Assembly: GCA_900557455.1 (NCBI GenBank)
Contig: USSM01000001.1
Span: forward strand, 1-64,000
Reading direction: 5' to 3'
Source of the DNA: an uncultured Collinsella sp.
GTDB taxonomy: Bacteria; Actinomycetota; Coriobacteriia; Coriobacteriales; Coriobacteriaceae
Length of the DNA stretch: 64,000 nucleotides
Positions within the stretch are counted from its first letter, which is position 1. Every line of letters starts with the position of its first letter. Below the pieces are notes generated by a model, which had not been told where the DNA came from, did not search any database, and saw only the letters and a program-made list of their open reading frames with translations. The translations under genes were made by a program, and so were the position numbers. Shown piece by piece: positions 54,964-62,988 of the stretch.

Positions 54964-55112
54964 GCCCTTTTGCTTGCGCCCGGGAGGGGCGCATATGAAG
55001 TTTATCGCGAGTTCCGCACGCAAAGGAAAGCACTTAATGTGCTTTCCGTCTTGCGCAGGACTGTAGAGCAGGAAACTTCATATGCGTCCCTCCCGGGCGC
55101 AAGCAAAAGGGC
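54964..55112 (-). repeat. Family B nested palindrome, copy 2 (inverted)
   Basis: Outer arms 54964-55003 and 55073-55112 (40 bases) match with one G-U-type difference, beginning GCCCTTTTGCTTGCGCCC. Read on the minus strand, the core equals copy 1 at CCTGCTCTACAGTCCTGC and CGTGCGGAACTCGCGAT. The inner stem is GGAAAGCAC/GTGCTTTCC, again with ATTAA. Confidence 0.93.
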
Positions 55113-55135
55113 GACCCCTGTCCGGAGTCGCCCTT
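55099..55135 (-). terminator. Terminator of pnp
   Basis: AAGGGCGAC (55107-55115) pairs with GTCGCCCTT (55127-55135). On the minus strand the stem leads into TTTTGCTTG. It overlaps the right arm of family B copy 2, so the two foldings exclude each other. Confidence 0.7.
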
Positions 55136-55158
55136 GTTGAGCTGCTTATGTGTAACTG

Positions 55159-57405
55159 TTACTCGGCGTCGTGGTGACGGCGGGGCTTGCGGCCTCCGTT
55201 GTCGCCGGGACGGCGCGGGCGGTCGCTGCGCTCGGAGCGCTCGCGACGCGGACGCTCACGACGCTGGAAGTGCTCGCCGTCGCCCTCGGAGGCACCCTCG
55301 GCGCGAGCCGGGGCCTCGGGCTTGTCCAGACGATCGAGCGAGATCTTGCCGCGATCGTCGACCTCGATGACGACGACCTTGACCTCGTCACCCACGTTGA
55401 GGACATCCTCGACCTTCTCCACGCGGCCCTTAGCAACGCGGGAAATGTGGAGCAGGCCGTCCTTGCCGGGCAGCAGGTTCACGAAGGCGCCGAAGGGCTG
55501 GATGGAGACCACGCGACCGGTGTACTCCTCGCCCGGCTCGGGAACCTTGATGATGAGCTTGATGCGCTCGACAGCCTGGTCGACGGACTCGCCAGTGCCG
55601 CCGACAAAGACGGTGCCGTCCTCCTGGATGTCGACCGAGGCGCCGGTCTCGTCCTGGATACCGCGGATGACCTTGCCGCCGGAGCCGATGACATCGCGAA
55701 TCTTATCGGTCGGAACCTGGATGGAGACGATGCGCGGAGCGGTGCTGCGCGTGGTGTGGCGCGGCTCGGGGATCACATCGAGCATCTTCTGCAGAATGAA
55801 GGCGCGACCCTCCTTGGCCTGCTGCAGGGCGCGGGCCAAGATGTCGAAGGTAAGACCGGTGGCCTTGTTGTCCATCTGCAGGGCGGTGATGCCCTTGGTG
55901 GTGCCGGTGACCTTAAAGTCCATGTCGCCCAGGAAGTCCTCGAGACCCTGGATATCGGACAGGACCACGGTCTTGCCCTCCTCCTGGATCAGACCCATGG
56001 CGATACCGGAGACCGGGCGCTTAATGGGCACGCCGCCGTCCATAAGGGCGAGCGTGGAGCCGCAGGTCGAAGCCATCGAAGAGGAGCCGTTGGACTCCAT
56101 GACCTCGGAAACGACGCGGATGGCGTAGGGGAACTCGTTCTCGTCGGGGAGCACCGGAAGCAGGGCGCGCTCGGCAAGGTTGCCGTGACCGATCTCGCGG
56201 CGCTTGGGGCTGCCCATGCGGCCAGTCTCACCAGTGCAGAACGGCGGGAAGTTGTAGTGGTGCATGTAGCGCTTGCCCTCGGTGGGCTCGATGGTATCCA
56301 GACGCTGGCCCTCGTTGAGCATGCCGAGCGAAAGAACCGAGAGCACCTGGGTCTGGCCGCGCTGGAACAGGCCGGAGCCATGAACGAGCGGCAGGTAGTT
56401 GTCCTTCACCATGATGGGGCGAATCTCATCGGCGGCACGACCATCGACGCGCTCGCCAGTCTCGACGACCATGGTGCGCATAGCCTTCTTCTCGAGCTTC
56501 TTGAGCGCCACGGGGATCTCGCGCTCCCAAGCGGCCTGCTCCTCCTCGGTAAACTCGGCGCGGATGGACTCCTTCAGAGCCTCGACCTTACCGATACGGG
56601 AGAGCTTGTCGGCGTCGCGAAGGGCAGCTGCCATCTCGTCGTAGTGGGCGAAGATGCGCTCCTGAACCTCCTCGACGGGCTGGTCGAGCGGGTACTCCTT
56701 CTTGACGATGGGGCCGTTGACCTGCTCCCACTCGGCGACGAACTCGTCCTGGGCCTGGCAGAAGGCAGCAAGGGCCTCCTGGCCAAACTTCATGGCGGCG
56801 AGCATGTCGTCCTCGGAGATCTCCTCGGCGCCGGCCTCGACCATCGAGATGAAGTCGGCAGAGCCGCCCAGCTCCAGGTCCAGATCGGAGTTCTCGCGCT
56901 CCTCGTAGGTGGGGTTGACGATAAACTCGCCAGTCTCCACGTTACGGCCGATGCGCACGCAGGCAAGCGGGCCCTCGAAGGGCACGCCACCGAGCGTCAT
57001 GGCCAGGGAAGCACCCATGACGTTGATGACGTCGAAGGGGTTGACCTGGTCGGCGACGAGCGAGGTGGCGACGATGTGCACCTCGTTGCGGAAGCCGTCC
57101 GGGAAACTCGGGCGGATCGGACGGTCGATCATGCGCGCGGTGAGCGTGGCCTTCTCGCTGGGACGACCCTCACGCTTGAGGTAACCACCCGGGATGCGGC
57201 CGGCTGCGTACATCTTCTCGTTGAAGTCGACGGTCAGCGGGAAGAAGTCGTAGTTCTTGCGCTCCTTGGAGACGACCACGGTGTCGAGCATCGTGGTGTC
57301 GCCCTGCTTGACCAGGCAGGCGCCGGTGGCCTGCTTGGCAAGCTCGCCCGACTCAAAGGTGTAGGTCTTGCCGTACAGCTCAAAGGTCTTGGATACGAGT
57401 GTCAT
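55159..57405 (-). CDS. pnp: Polyribonucleotide nucleotidyltransferase
   Basis: A 748-residue PNPase. Two RNase PH domains (the second has YNFPPFCTGETGRMGSPKRREIGHG, marked GETGRMGSPKRREIGHGNLAERAL) flank a helical domain. A KH domain with VIGSGGKVIRGIQDETGASV lies near 580, and an S1 domain with YTGRVVSIQPFGAFVNLLPGKDGLLH near 640. A 40-residue Arg/Glu-rich tail follows. It degrades RNA 3'-5' by phosphorolysis. It follows rpsO, as in many bacteria. AGGAG precedes the ATG. Confidence 0.96.
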   Translation of the reverse strand: MTLVSKTFELYGKTYTFESGELAKQATGACLVKQGDTTMLDTVVVSKERKNYDFFPLTVDFNEKMYAAGRIPGGYLKREGRPSEKATLTARMIDRPIRPSFPDGFRNEVHIVATSLVADQVNPFDVINVMGASLAMTLGGVPFEGPLACVRIGRNVETGEFIVNPTYEERENSDLDLELGGSADFISMVEAGAEEISEDDMLAAMKFGQEALAAFCQAQDEFVAEWEQVNGPIVKKEYPLDQPVEEVQERIFAHYDEMAAALRDADKLSRIGKVEALKESIRAEFTEEEQAAWEREIPVALKKLEKKAMRTMVVETGERVDGRAADEIRPIMVKDNYLPLVHGSGLFQRGQTQVLSVLSLGMLNEGQRLDTIEPTEGKRYMHHYNFPPFCTGETGRMGSPKRREIGHGNLAERALLPVLPDENEFPYAIRVVSEVMESNGSSSMASTCGSTLALMDGGVPIKRPVSGIAMGLIQEEGKTVVLSDIQGLEDFLGDMDFKVTGTTKGITALQMDNKATGLTFDILARALQQAKEGRAFILQKMLDVIPEPRHTTRSTAPRIVSIQVPTDKIRDVIGSGGKVIRGIQDETGASVDIQEDGTVFVGGTGESVDQAVERIKLIIKVPEPGEEYTGRVVSIQPFGAFVNLLPGKDGLLHISRVAKGRVEKVEDVLNVGDEVKVVVIEVDDRGKISLDRLDKPEAPARAEGASEGDGEHFQRRERPRRERSERSDRPRRPGDNGGRKPRRHHDAE

Positions 57406-57511
57406 TGTTCTCCTTTACCCCACAGGCCCCTTGCCTGCGGGCTTCTCATGTGACGCAGGCCCCCTGCCCCCGCCACGCTTCAGAGCGTGATTGTTCGCGC
57501 CCTTACACAAA

Positions 57512-57540
57512 AAGAGCGCCCCGCTGCGCAGGACGCTCTT
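57512..57540 (-). terminator. Terminator of rpsO
   Basis: On the minus strand AAGAGCGTCC pairs with GGGGCGCTCTT around TGCGCAGC, followed by TTTTTG. This suggests that much rpsO transcription ends before pnp. Confidence 0.8.
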
Positions 57541-57555
57541 AGCATGTACAAATCC

Positions 57556-57834
57556 TTACTGGATGTTGTCGCGGATGCCCAGAGCCTTGATGAGCTCACG
57601 GTACTCGACGATGTCGTTCTTCTTAATGTAGGAGAGAAGACGACGACGACGGCCGACGAGCATGAGCAGGCCACGACGGGTGTGGAAGTCCTTCTGGTGG
57701 GACTTCATGTGCTCGGTCAGCTCCTTGATGCGCTCGGACAGGATGGCGACCTGAACCTTGGGGTTGCCGGTGTCGACCGGGGTGTTACCGAACTGGGCAG
57801 TCAGCTCCGCCTTGCGCTCTTTGGAAACAGTCAT
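57556..57834 (-). CDS. rpsO: 30S ribosomal protein S15
   Basis: A 92-residue protein with the S15 signature HMKSHQKDFHTRRGLLMLVGRRRRLLSYIKKND, marked KDFHTRRGLLMLVGRRRRLL, and the family length of about 89. The start is at the ATG at 57834, with AAAGG upstream; the longer frame is not needed. It binds the central domain of 16S rRNA. A leader autoregulatory structure is possible but not resolved by eye. Confidence 0.97.
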   Translation of the reverse strand: MTVSKERKAELTAQFGNTPVDTGNPKVQVAILSERIKELTEHMKSHQKDFHTRRGLLMLVGRRRRLLSYIKKNDIVEYRELIKALGIRDNIQ

Positions 57835-57972
57835 TGTTTCACCTTTCGTTTCTTGTCGCCCTCGGGCGACGCTATTCGCCTCGGACTGGGAAGCCGCCGG
57901 TGGAGCGAGCATCCAAGATCGAGGTACCAACAGGTCGGTATGTTACCACAAGCAGCCCGCGCCTGCGCATCA

Positions 57973-58722
57973 TCACCGACCCAACATGAATTCCATCGCA
58001 CGGAGGCGCTGATCGGTGTGCGTCGCAGCCCAAACATGCGAAAGCCCCAACAAAAAGGCAGCGGTATGGGGATCGACCCTCTCGGCCATGAGTGCATCGA
58101 AGGTCATGGACATGAGGGCGCGCAGCCACGCGACCTCACCGGTCGACACCAACTCGGCACCCGGAACGCTCGACGCGCACGACCCGCACAGAAGACCGCC
58201 CGCCCGGGGCGAAAAATACGACAGCATGGGGTCTCCGCACAGCACGCAGGCAGAAAAATCGGGTCGATAGCCAACGTGCGACAGCAGCTTAAAGACATAT
58301 GCCGCCACAAGCAGATCCATATGCGCCGTGTCGAGCCCGCTGCCCACCAGGGCAAGCGCTCGCTGTGTTATGGCAAAGGTAAACGGGTCCTCGGCGTCCT
58401 CGAACGAGCACACACGCGCAACCTCGGCGATCGCGCTCGCGGCGCAGGTCGTCTCGTAATCGGGCGCAGCGCCGAGCGGCGCCTCCATAAGCTCAGCCTG
58501 GGAAACCACGTCGAGCGACCGTCCATGCGCGAGCAGCATATCGACGGTGCAGAACAGCTCACAGCGCGCAGCCAGGCGCCCACCGGGTTTGCGGGCGCCC
58601 TTTGCCACGGCGCGAACCTGCCGACCCCGTTCGTCAAGCATCGTCAGGATCAGGTCCGTCTCTTTGAGCTTGGTCTTATCGAGGACGAGCACCTTCGTGC
58701 GATATGTCCGGGAGCCTGCCAT
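57973..58722 (-). CDS. recO: DNA repair protein RecO
   Basis: A 249-residue protein. The N-terminal OB fold has YRTKVLVLDKTKLKETDLILTML near 7 and VAKGARKPGGRL near 38. The zinc finger appears as CVLCGDPML and LCGSCASS (CxxC pairs near 150-170). It loads RecA onto SSB-coated DNA with RecR. It lies 15 bases after era, with which it is commonly paired. Confidence 0.93.
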   Translation of the reverse strand: MAGSRTYRTKVLVLDKTKLKETDLILTMLDERGRQVRAVAKGARKPGGRLAARCELFCTVDMLLAHGRSLDVVSQAELMEAPLGAAPDYETTCAASAIAEVARVCSFEDAEDPFTFAITQRALALVGSGLDTAHMDLLVAAYVFKLLSHVGYRPDFSACVLCGDPMLSYFSPRAGGLLCGSCASSVPGAELVSTGEVAWLRALMSMTFDALMAERVDPHTAAFLLGLSHVWAATHTDQRLRAMEFMLGR

Positions 58723-58737
58723 GCGCGCCGCGCGTCC

Positions 58738-59814
58738 TTAGTCCTCGGCGTTGTAGCCAAAGCGGCGAATCTGGGCCTCGTCGTCACGCCAGCCGGCCTT
58801 GACCTTCACGTCCAGCTCCAAAAAGACCTGCGTGCCAAAGATGCGCTCAAGATCGCGGCGGGCGTCGATACCGATATGCTTGACCATCTCGCCGCCCTTG
58901 CCGATGATGATGCCCTTTTGGCCCTCGCGCTCAACGTAAATGGTGGCGTGCACGCGCAGCACCTTCTTAGTCTGCTCGAGCGCATCGCAGATCACGCCAA
59001 CGGAGTGCGGGATCTCATCACGGGTGCGGCGCAAGACCTTCTCGCGCACAAACTCGGCAACGAGGGTCTCGTCGGAAGCGTCGGTACCCATGTCCTCGGG
59101 GAACCAACGCGGACCCTCGGGCAAAAAGTGCGCAACGGTCTCGATAAAGGCATCGACGTTGAAGTTCTTGACCGACGACGTCACGATCTCGTCATCATAT
59201 TCCATGAGCTCGTGGGCGGCCTTAAGCTGCTCCATGACCTGTGCGGGGTCGGCCTCATCGGCCTTGGTGAGCACCAGGACCTTCTTGGAACGGGCATTCT
59301 TGACGCGCTCGGCAACCCAGGCGTCTCCCCTGCCGATCGGCTTGGTGGCATCAATCAAAAACGCGACGACATCGACATCGTTCAGCTCGAACAGCGCGCT
59401 CTTGTTGAGCTCGGATCCCAGACCGTCCTTGGGTTTGTGAATACCCGGTGTATCGACAAAAACCAGCTGGTAGCCGGGACGGTTGACGACGGCGCGCATG
59501 CGACGGCGGGTCGTCTGGGCCACCGGCGAGGTGATGGCAACCTTTTTGCCATAGCAGGCGTTGAGCAGCGTGGACTTACCGGCGTTGGGGCGGCCGACCA
59601 AGGCCACGAAGCCGCTGCGGAAACCGGGCTCCACGTCGCCAAAGCCCGCGAGGCTCTCATCCTCGTCGCACAGGGCATCGAGCTCCTCGTCGCTCATGCC
59701 CTCAAACGGGTCGAACTCCTCGACATCCTCATAGGCCTCGTTCGCTTCGGCATCCAACGCATCCAGGGACTCGTCGTCCAGAGTTTCATCGATAGGCTGC
59801 ATAATGTCGGACAT
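58738..59814 (-). CDS. era: GTPase Era with acidic N-terminal extension
   Basis: A 358-residue Era. About 62 very acidic residues (repeated Asp/Glu, MSDEELDALCDED) precede the G domain. That domain has GRPNAGKSTLLN at 74-85, DTPGIHKP near 128 and LTKADE near 190. The C-terminal KH domain has GQKGIIIGKGGEMVKHIG near 300. Typical Era is about 300 residues, so the extension is extra. It assists 16S rRNA maturation. AAAGGGA lies before the ATG at 59814. Confidence 0.94.
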   Translation of the reverse strand: MSDIMQPIDETLDDESLDALDAEANEAYEDVEEFDPFEGMSDEELDALCDEDESLAGFGDVEPGFRSGFVALVGRPNAGKSTLLNACYGKKVAITSPVAQTTRRRMRAVVNRPGYQLVFVDTPGIHKPKDGLGSELNKSALFELNDVDVVAFLIDATKPIGRGDAWVAERVKNARSKKVLVLTKADEADPAQVMEQLKAAHELMEYDDEIVTSSVKNFNVDAFIETVAHFLPEGPRWFPEDMGTDASDETLVAEFVREKVLRRTRDEIPHSVGVICDALEQTKKVLRVHATIYVEREGQKGIIIGKGGEMVKHIGIDARRDLERIFGTQVFLELDVKVKAGWRDDEAQIRRFGYNAED

Positions 59815-59826
59815 GGAAATCCCTTT

Positions 59827-60204
59827 CTAAATAAAGCCGAGCGCGTGGGCAAATACCAGCAATCCCACAATCGCCGCGGTGATGGAAAGCACGTATACAG
59901 AGGCAGCGGCGATATCCTTCGCGCGCTTTGCCAGCGGATGAAGTTCCTGGGTCGCCAGGTCGACGATCGCCTCCATAGCGGTATTGCACAGCTCGCCGTG
60001 AATCACCAAGCCACAGCAGATGATAACTGTGGCCCACTCGGCAATGTCGAGGCCGACAACGCAGCCGGCAATGACGGTGCACACGCCCGCCACGAGCATG
60101 ACCTTAATGTTGCGCTCGGTTTTAACGGCGGTGACGAAGCCCTCCATGGCGTAGGAGAACGACTTTAAGAAGGACGGATGGTCCTTGTTCGATCCGGGAA
60201 TCAT
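59827..60204 (-). CDS. dgkA: Diacylglycerol/undecaprenol kinase
   Basis: A 125-residue membrane protein with three hydrophobic segments. The family motif is complete: GELCNTAMEAIVDLATQELHPLAKRAKDIAAASVYV, marked NTAMEAIVDL and AKRAKDIAAASV near 70-97. Gram-positive members phosphorylate undecaprenol for cell-wall lipid carrier recycling. It lies between ybeY and era, the common Gram-positive order. Confidence 0.94.
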   Translation of the reverse strand: MIPGSNKDHPSFLKSFSYAMEGFVTAVKTERNIKVMLVAGVCTVIAGCVVGLDIAEWATVIICCGLVIHGELCNTAMEAIVDLATQELHPLAKRAKDIAAASVYVLSITAAIVGLLVFAHALGFI

Positions 60205-60213
60205 AGACGGCTC

Positions 60214-60723
60214 CTAGTCGTGGGCGTGGTTGGTGATGGGGCCGACGTGGACCAGCTTGGGGTCCTCGCCGCGCTCGAGCGCCAGATCGCGCAAGATGGC
60301 GTCCTCGCGGGCCTCCATGACCTCGGCCTCGTCGTCCTCAATGTGGTCATACCCCAGCAGGTGCAGCATGCCATGCACGAGCATCAGGCGGCACTCGTCG
60401 GCAGGGCTATTACCAAAGCCGGGGGCCTGACGGGCAATGACCTGCGGGGCCAGGATAATATCGCCGAGCTCGAGCGTCTCGTCGGCGGGAATATCCTCGT
60501 CAAAGGCCGAGTCGCACTCAAACGAGAGGACATCGGTGGTACGGTCGATACCGCGCCACTCGTGGTTGAGCTCGTGCATCTCGTCCTCATCGACATATGA
60601 AAGGGAAATCTCGACTTCACGCTCAACGCCCTCGGCGGCAAGCACGACCTCGCAGATGTGCTCTACCTCCTGCGCGTCGAGCAGCGTATCGAGCTCGGCA
60701 TCGTTGCTGATCAATACACTCAA
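60214..60723 (-). CDS. ybeY: Endoribonuclease YbeY
   Basis: A 169-residue zinc-dependent enzyme with the HGxLHLxGYDH motif as HGMLHLLGYDH near 122-132. It acts in 16S rRNA 3' maturation and ribosome quality control. The start is a TTG at 60723 overlapping the phoH stop (TTGA); AGGAG lies 6 bases upstream and supports it. Confidence 0.93.
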   Translation of the reverse strand: MSVLISNDAELDTLLDAQEVEHICEVVLAAEGVEREVEISLSYVDEDEMHELNHEWRGIDRTTDVLSFECDSAFDEDIPADETLELGDIILAPQVIARQAPGFGNSPADECRLMLVHGMLHLLGYDHIEDDEAEVMEAREDAILRDLALERGEDPKLVHVGPITNHAHD

Positions 60724-61706
60724 CGGGACTCCTTTCGGTCACGCACGCGTTTCTCGCGCACATCATCATAAGTATCGTATGCCTCGACGATACGCCCCAC
60801 CAAGGCATGGCGCACCACGTCGGCACGCTCGAGGTGCGAAAATGCGACATCGTCGACACGGCCCAAAATCTGCTCAACGTCGGCAAGACCGCCGCGACGA
60901 CCCACCAGATCGCGCTGGCTCAGGTCGCCGGTAATCACAAACTTGGAGTTAAAGCCCAGGCGCGTCAGGAACATCTTCATCTGCTCGGGCGTGGTATTTT
61001 GCGCCTCGTCGAGCACCACGAAGGCATCGCTCAGCGTGCGGCCGCGCATGTAGGCAAGCGGGGCGATCTCGATCACGCCGCGTTCCATGAGCTCATCGGT
61101 GCGCTCGCGATCCATCATGTCAAAAAGGGCGTCGTAGAGCGGACGCATGTAGGGGTCGATCTTTTCCTCGAGGGTACCGGGCAAAAAGCCCAGGTTCTCC
61201 CCCGCCTCGACAACCGGACGCGTCAAGATCAGACGGCCCACCTCGTGACGCTTGAGCGCGGCAACGGCGAGCGCCATGGCCAGATAGGTCTTACCGGTAC
61301 CGGCAGGACCCAGGCCAAACGTGATGGTATGCGAGCGGATGGCATCCACATAGCGTTTTTGACCGAGCGTCTTGGGGCGAATGACGCGACCGCGATACGA
61401 AAGCAGCACGTCATCGCGAAGCGATGTAGCCTCGTGCTCACCGTCGCGCAATACGGCCAGGCAGCGAGAGACATCGTCGGCAGAAAGCGTGCGCCCGGCA
61501 GCAGCCTCGCGAAAAGCATGTTCGAAAAAGCGCGCCACAAGCTCGACCTCGTCCGGGTCACCGCTCACGGCGATACTGTCGCCACGGGCGACCACGTGAG
61601 CGCGAACCAAGCTCTCCAGCGCACGAAGGACGCCGTCGCCGGCACCCAAAACGCGCGAAGGATCAATTCCCTCGGGAACGGTAAGTCTAATCTTCGAGGC
61701 TTCCAT
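60720..61706 (-). CDS. phoH: PhoH family ATPase
   Basis: A 328-residue PhoH-like protein. It has Walker A LGPAGTGKTYLAMALAV near 137, RPVVEAGENLGFLPGTLEEK near 170, and Walker B FVVLDEAQNTTPEQMKMFLTRLG near 228, followed by ITGDLSQRDL. The family is linked to RNA metabolism through its YbeY neighbourhood. The ATG at 61706 overlaps the mtaB stop region by 20 bases; a longer frame inside mtaB is rejected. Confidence 0.93.
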   Translation of the reverse strand: MEASKIRLTVPEGIDPSRVLGAGDGVLRALESLVRAHVVARGDSIAVSGDPDEVELVARFFEHAFREAAAGRTLSADDVSRCLAVLRDGEHEATSLRDDVLLSYRGRVIRPKTLGQKRYVDAIRSHTITFGLGPAGTGKTYLAMALAVAALKRHEVGRLILTRPVVEAGENLGFLPGTLEEKIDPYMRPLYDALFDMMDRERTDELMERGVIEIAPLAYMRGRTLSDAFVVLDEAQNTTPEQMKMFLTRLGFNSKFVITGDLSQRDLVGRRGGLADVEQILGRVDDVAFSHLERADVVRHALVGRIVEAYDTYDDVREKRVRDRKESR

Positions 61707-62979
61707 GAACCTCCCTGCGTGCATGGACCAAGCCGGAATCATCGACTCCGATGATAGCAACATCGAGCAGGCACGGGGCTGTGAGTCCACAGGTATCGTC
61801 AAGACGGGCATGGTGGAACGAACCGAGCGTCAGGTTGTCGCCATACTCGAGCACGGCGCGCTCGACGGTACCCACGCGGCGGCGAGCGTCGGCAATGGCG
61901 AGTTCCTGCGCCGCGGCTCGCATACGACGGCTGCGCTCGGCCATAACCTCGGGCGGCACCTGGTCGGGCATATCGGCAGCAAGGGTACCGGGACGCTTGC
62001 TGTAACGAAACACATGCATACGCGAAAAGCCCACGCGGCGGCACAGCGCCAGCGACTCCTCGAACTCCTCGTCCGTCTCGCCAGGAAAACCGACGATAAC
62101 GTCGCACGAAAGTGCAGCCTGTGGCAAGTTGGTGCGAATCATGCGCACCGTCTCCTCAAAGGCCTCGGCGCTATAGGGACGCCCCATGCGATGCAGCGTC
62201 CTGGTGCAGCCGGACTGCACAGGCAGGTGTAAAAACGGGGCGATGCGCTTCGGATAGCGCGCCATGACCTTAAGCAGGGACTCGGAGATATCCATGGGCT
62301 CGACCGAGGAAATGCGCACATGCGGAATGGACGTGCGCTCCATGATCGCCTCGAGCAGCTCATCGATCTCGACGTGTTCATCAGTCGCGCTCTTGCCATC
62401 GTAGGCGCCCAGGTTCACGCCCGTCAGCACTACCTCGGGCACGCCGGCCTCCTGGGCCTCGCGAACCTGCTCGAGTACGGACTCGACCGGCACGGAGCGC
62501 TCGGGGCCGCGGGCCTTCCACACAATGCAATAGGTGCAACGATGGTTGCAGCCGTCCTGGATCTTCACGCCCAGACGCGAGCGACCGAGTGCGTCGACCA
62601 CCTCGCCGTCGCTGCAGGCGGGAACGTCATCGGACTCAACGCCCAGCACCTCGCAGACGCGATCGGCGACATCAATCTTGGACGGCTCGGCGATCACGCG
62701 GTCCGAAAGCTCCAGCAGCTCCTCGGGGTGCAAATTGACCACGCATCCGGTCACGACCACATAGGGCTCGTTTGGATAGGCCAGCGCATGGCGAACGGCC
62801 TTACGGGTCTTGGCCTCGGCCTCGCCCGTAACGGCACAGGTGTTAATGACGATCAGCTCAGCATCCTGAGGCTCCACCATCGCAAAGCCCAGGCGCATTA
62901 GATCGGCAGTGATACGGTCGGACTCAACCCGGTTGACACGGCAGCCGAGGTTGACGACAGAGATATGAGGTGCGAGCAC
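61687..62979 (-). CDS. mtaB: tRNA t6A37 methylthiotransferase MtaB
   Basis: A 430-residue radical SAM methylthiotransferase. It has VNLGCRVNRVESDRI near 9, VINTCAVTGEAEAKTRK near 46, VTGCVVNLHPEE near 76, the SAM triad GCNHRCTYCIVWKARG near 143 and a TRAM-like end. The NTCAVTGEA motif is characteristic of MtaB rather than MiaB or RimO. It makes ms2t6A37. This is the third methylthiotransferase in the window. It lies 9 bases after dnaJ. Confidence 0.94.
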   Translation of the reverse strand: MLAPHISVVNLGCRVNRVESDRITADLMRLGFAMVEPQDAELIVINTCAVTGEAEAKTRKAVRHALAYPNEPYVVVTGCVVNLHPEELLELSDRVIAEPSKIDVADRVCEVLGVESDDVPACSDGEVVDALGRSRLGVKIQDGCNHRCTYCIVWKARGPERSVPVESVLEQVREAQEAGVPEVVLTGVNLGAYDGKSATDEHVEIDELLEAIMERTSIPHVRISSVEPMDISESLLKVMARYPKRIAPFLHLPVQSGCTRTLHRMGRPYSAEAFEETVRMIRTNLPQAALSCDVIVGFPGETDEEFEESLALCRRVGFSRMHVFRYSKRPGTLAADMPDQVPPEVMAERSRRMRAAAQELAIADARRRVGTVERAVLEYGDNLTLGSFHHARLDDTCGLTAPCLLDVAIIGVDDSGLVHARREVHGSLED

Positions 62980-62988
62980 GCGGGCTCC

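Larger units (their letters stand above)
54519..55158. other. 640-base spacer between pnp and rnj with nested palindrome family B
   Basis: No credible gene lies here on either strand. The spacer holds two family B elements (54707-54839 and 54964-55112) and the pnp terminator. Between them (54840-54963) and on the rnj side (54519-54706) I see only plain sequence in which the rnj promoter must lie. Confidence 0.8.

Noticed and set aside
55171..57453. 760-codon plus-strand open frame rich in Leu, Gly and Val
   Set aside because: It is the complement of pnp, in the frame that mirrors its third codon positions.
57835..57972. S15 autoregulatory leader or riboswitch upstream of rpsO
   Set aside because: The spacer is short and I could not draw a conserved structure with confidence.
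57487..60168. 893-codon plus-strand open frame
   Set aside because: It is antisense to rpsO, recO, era and dgkA and has no recognisable motif.
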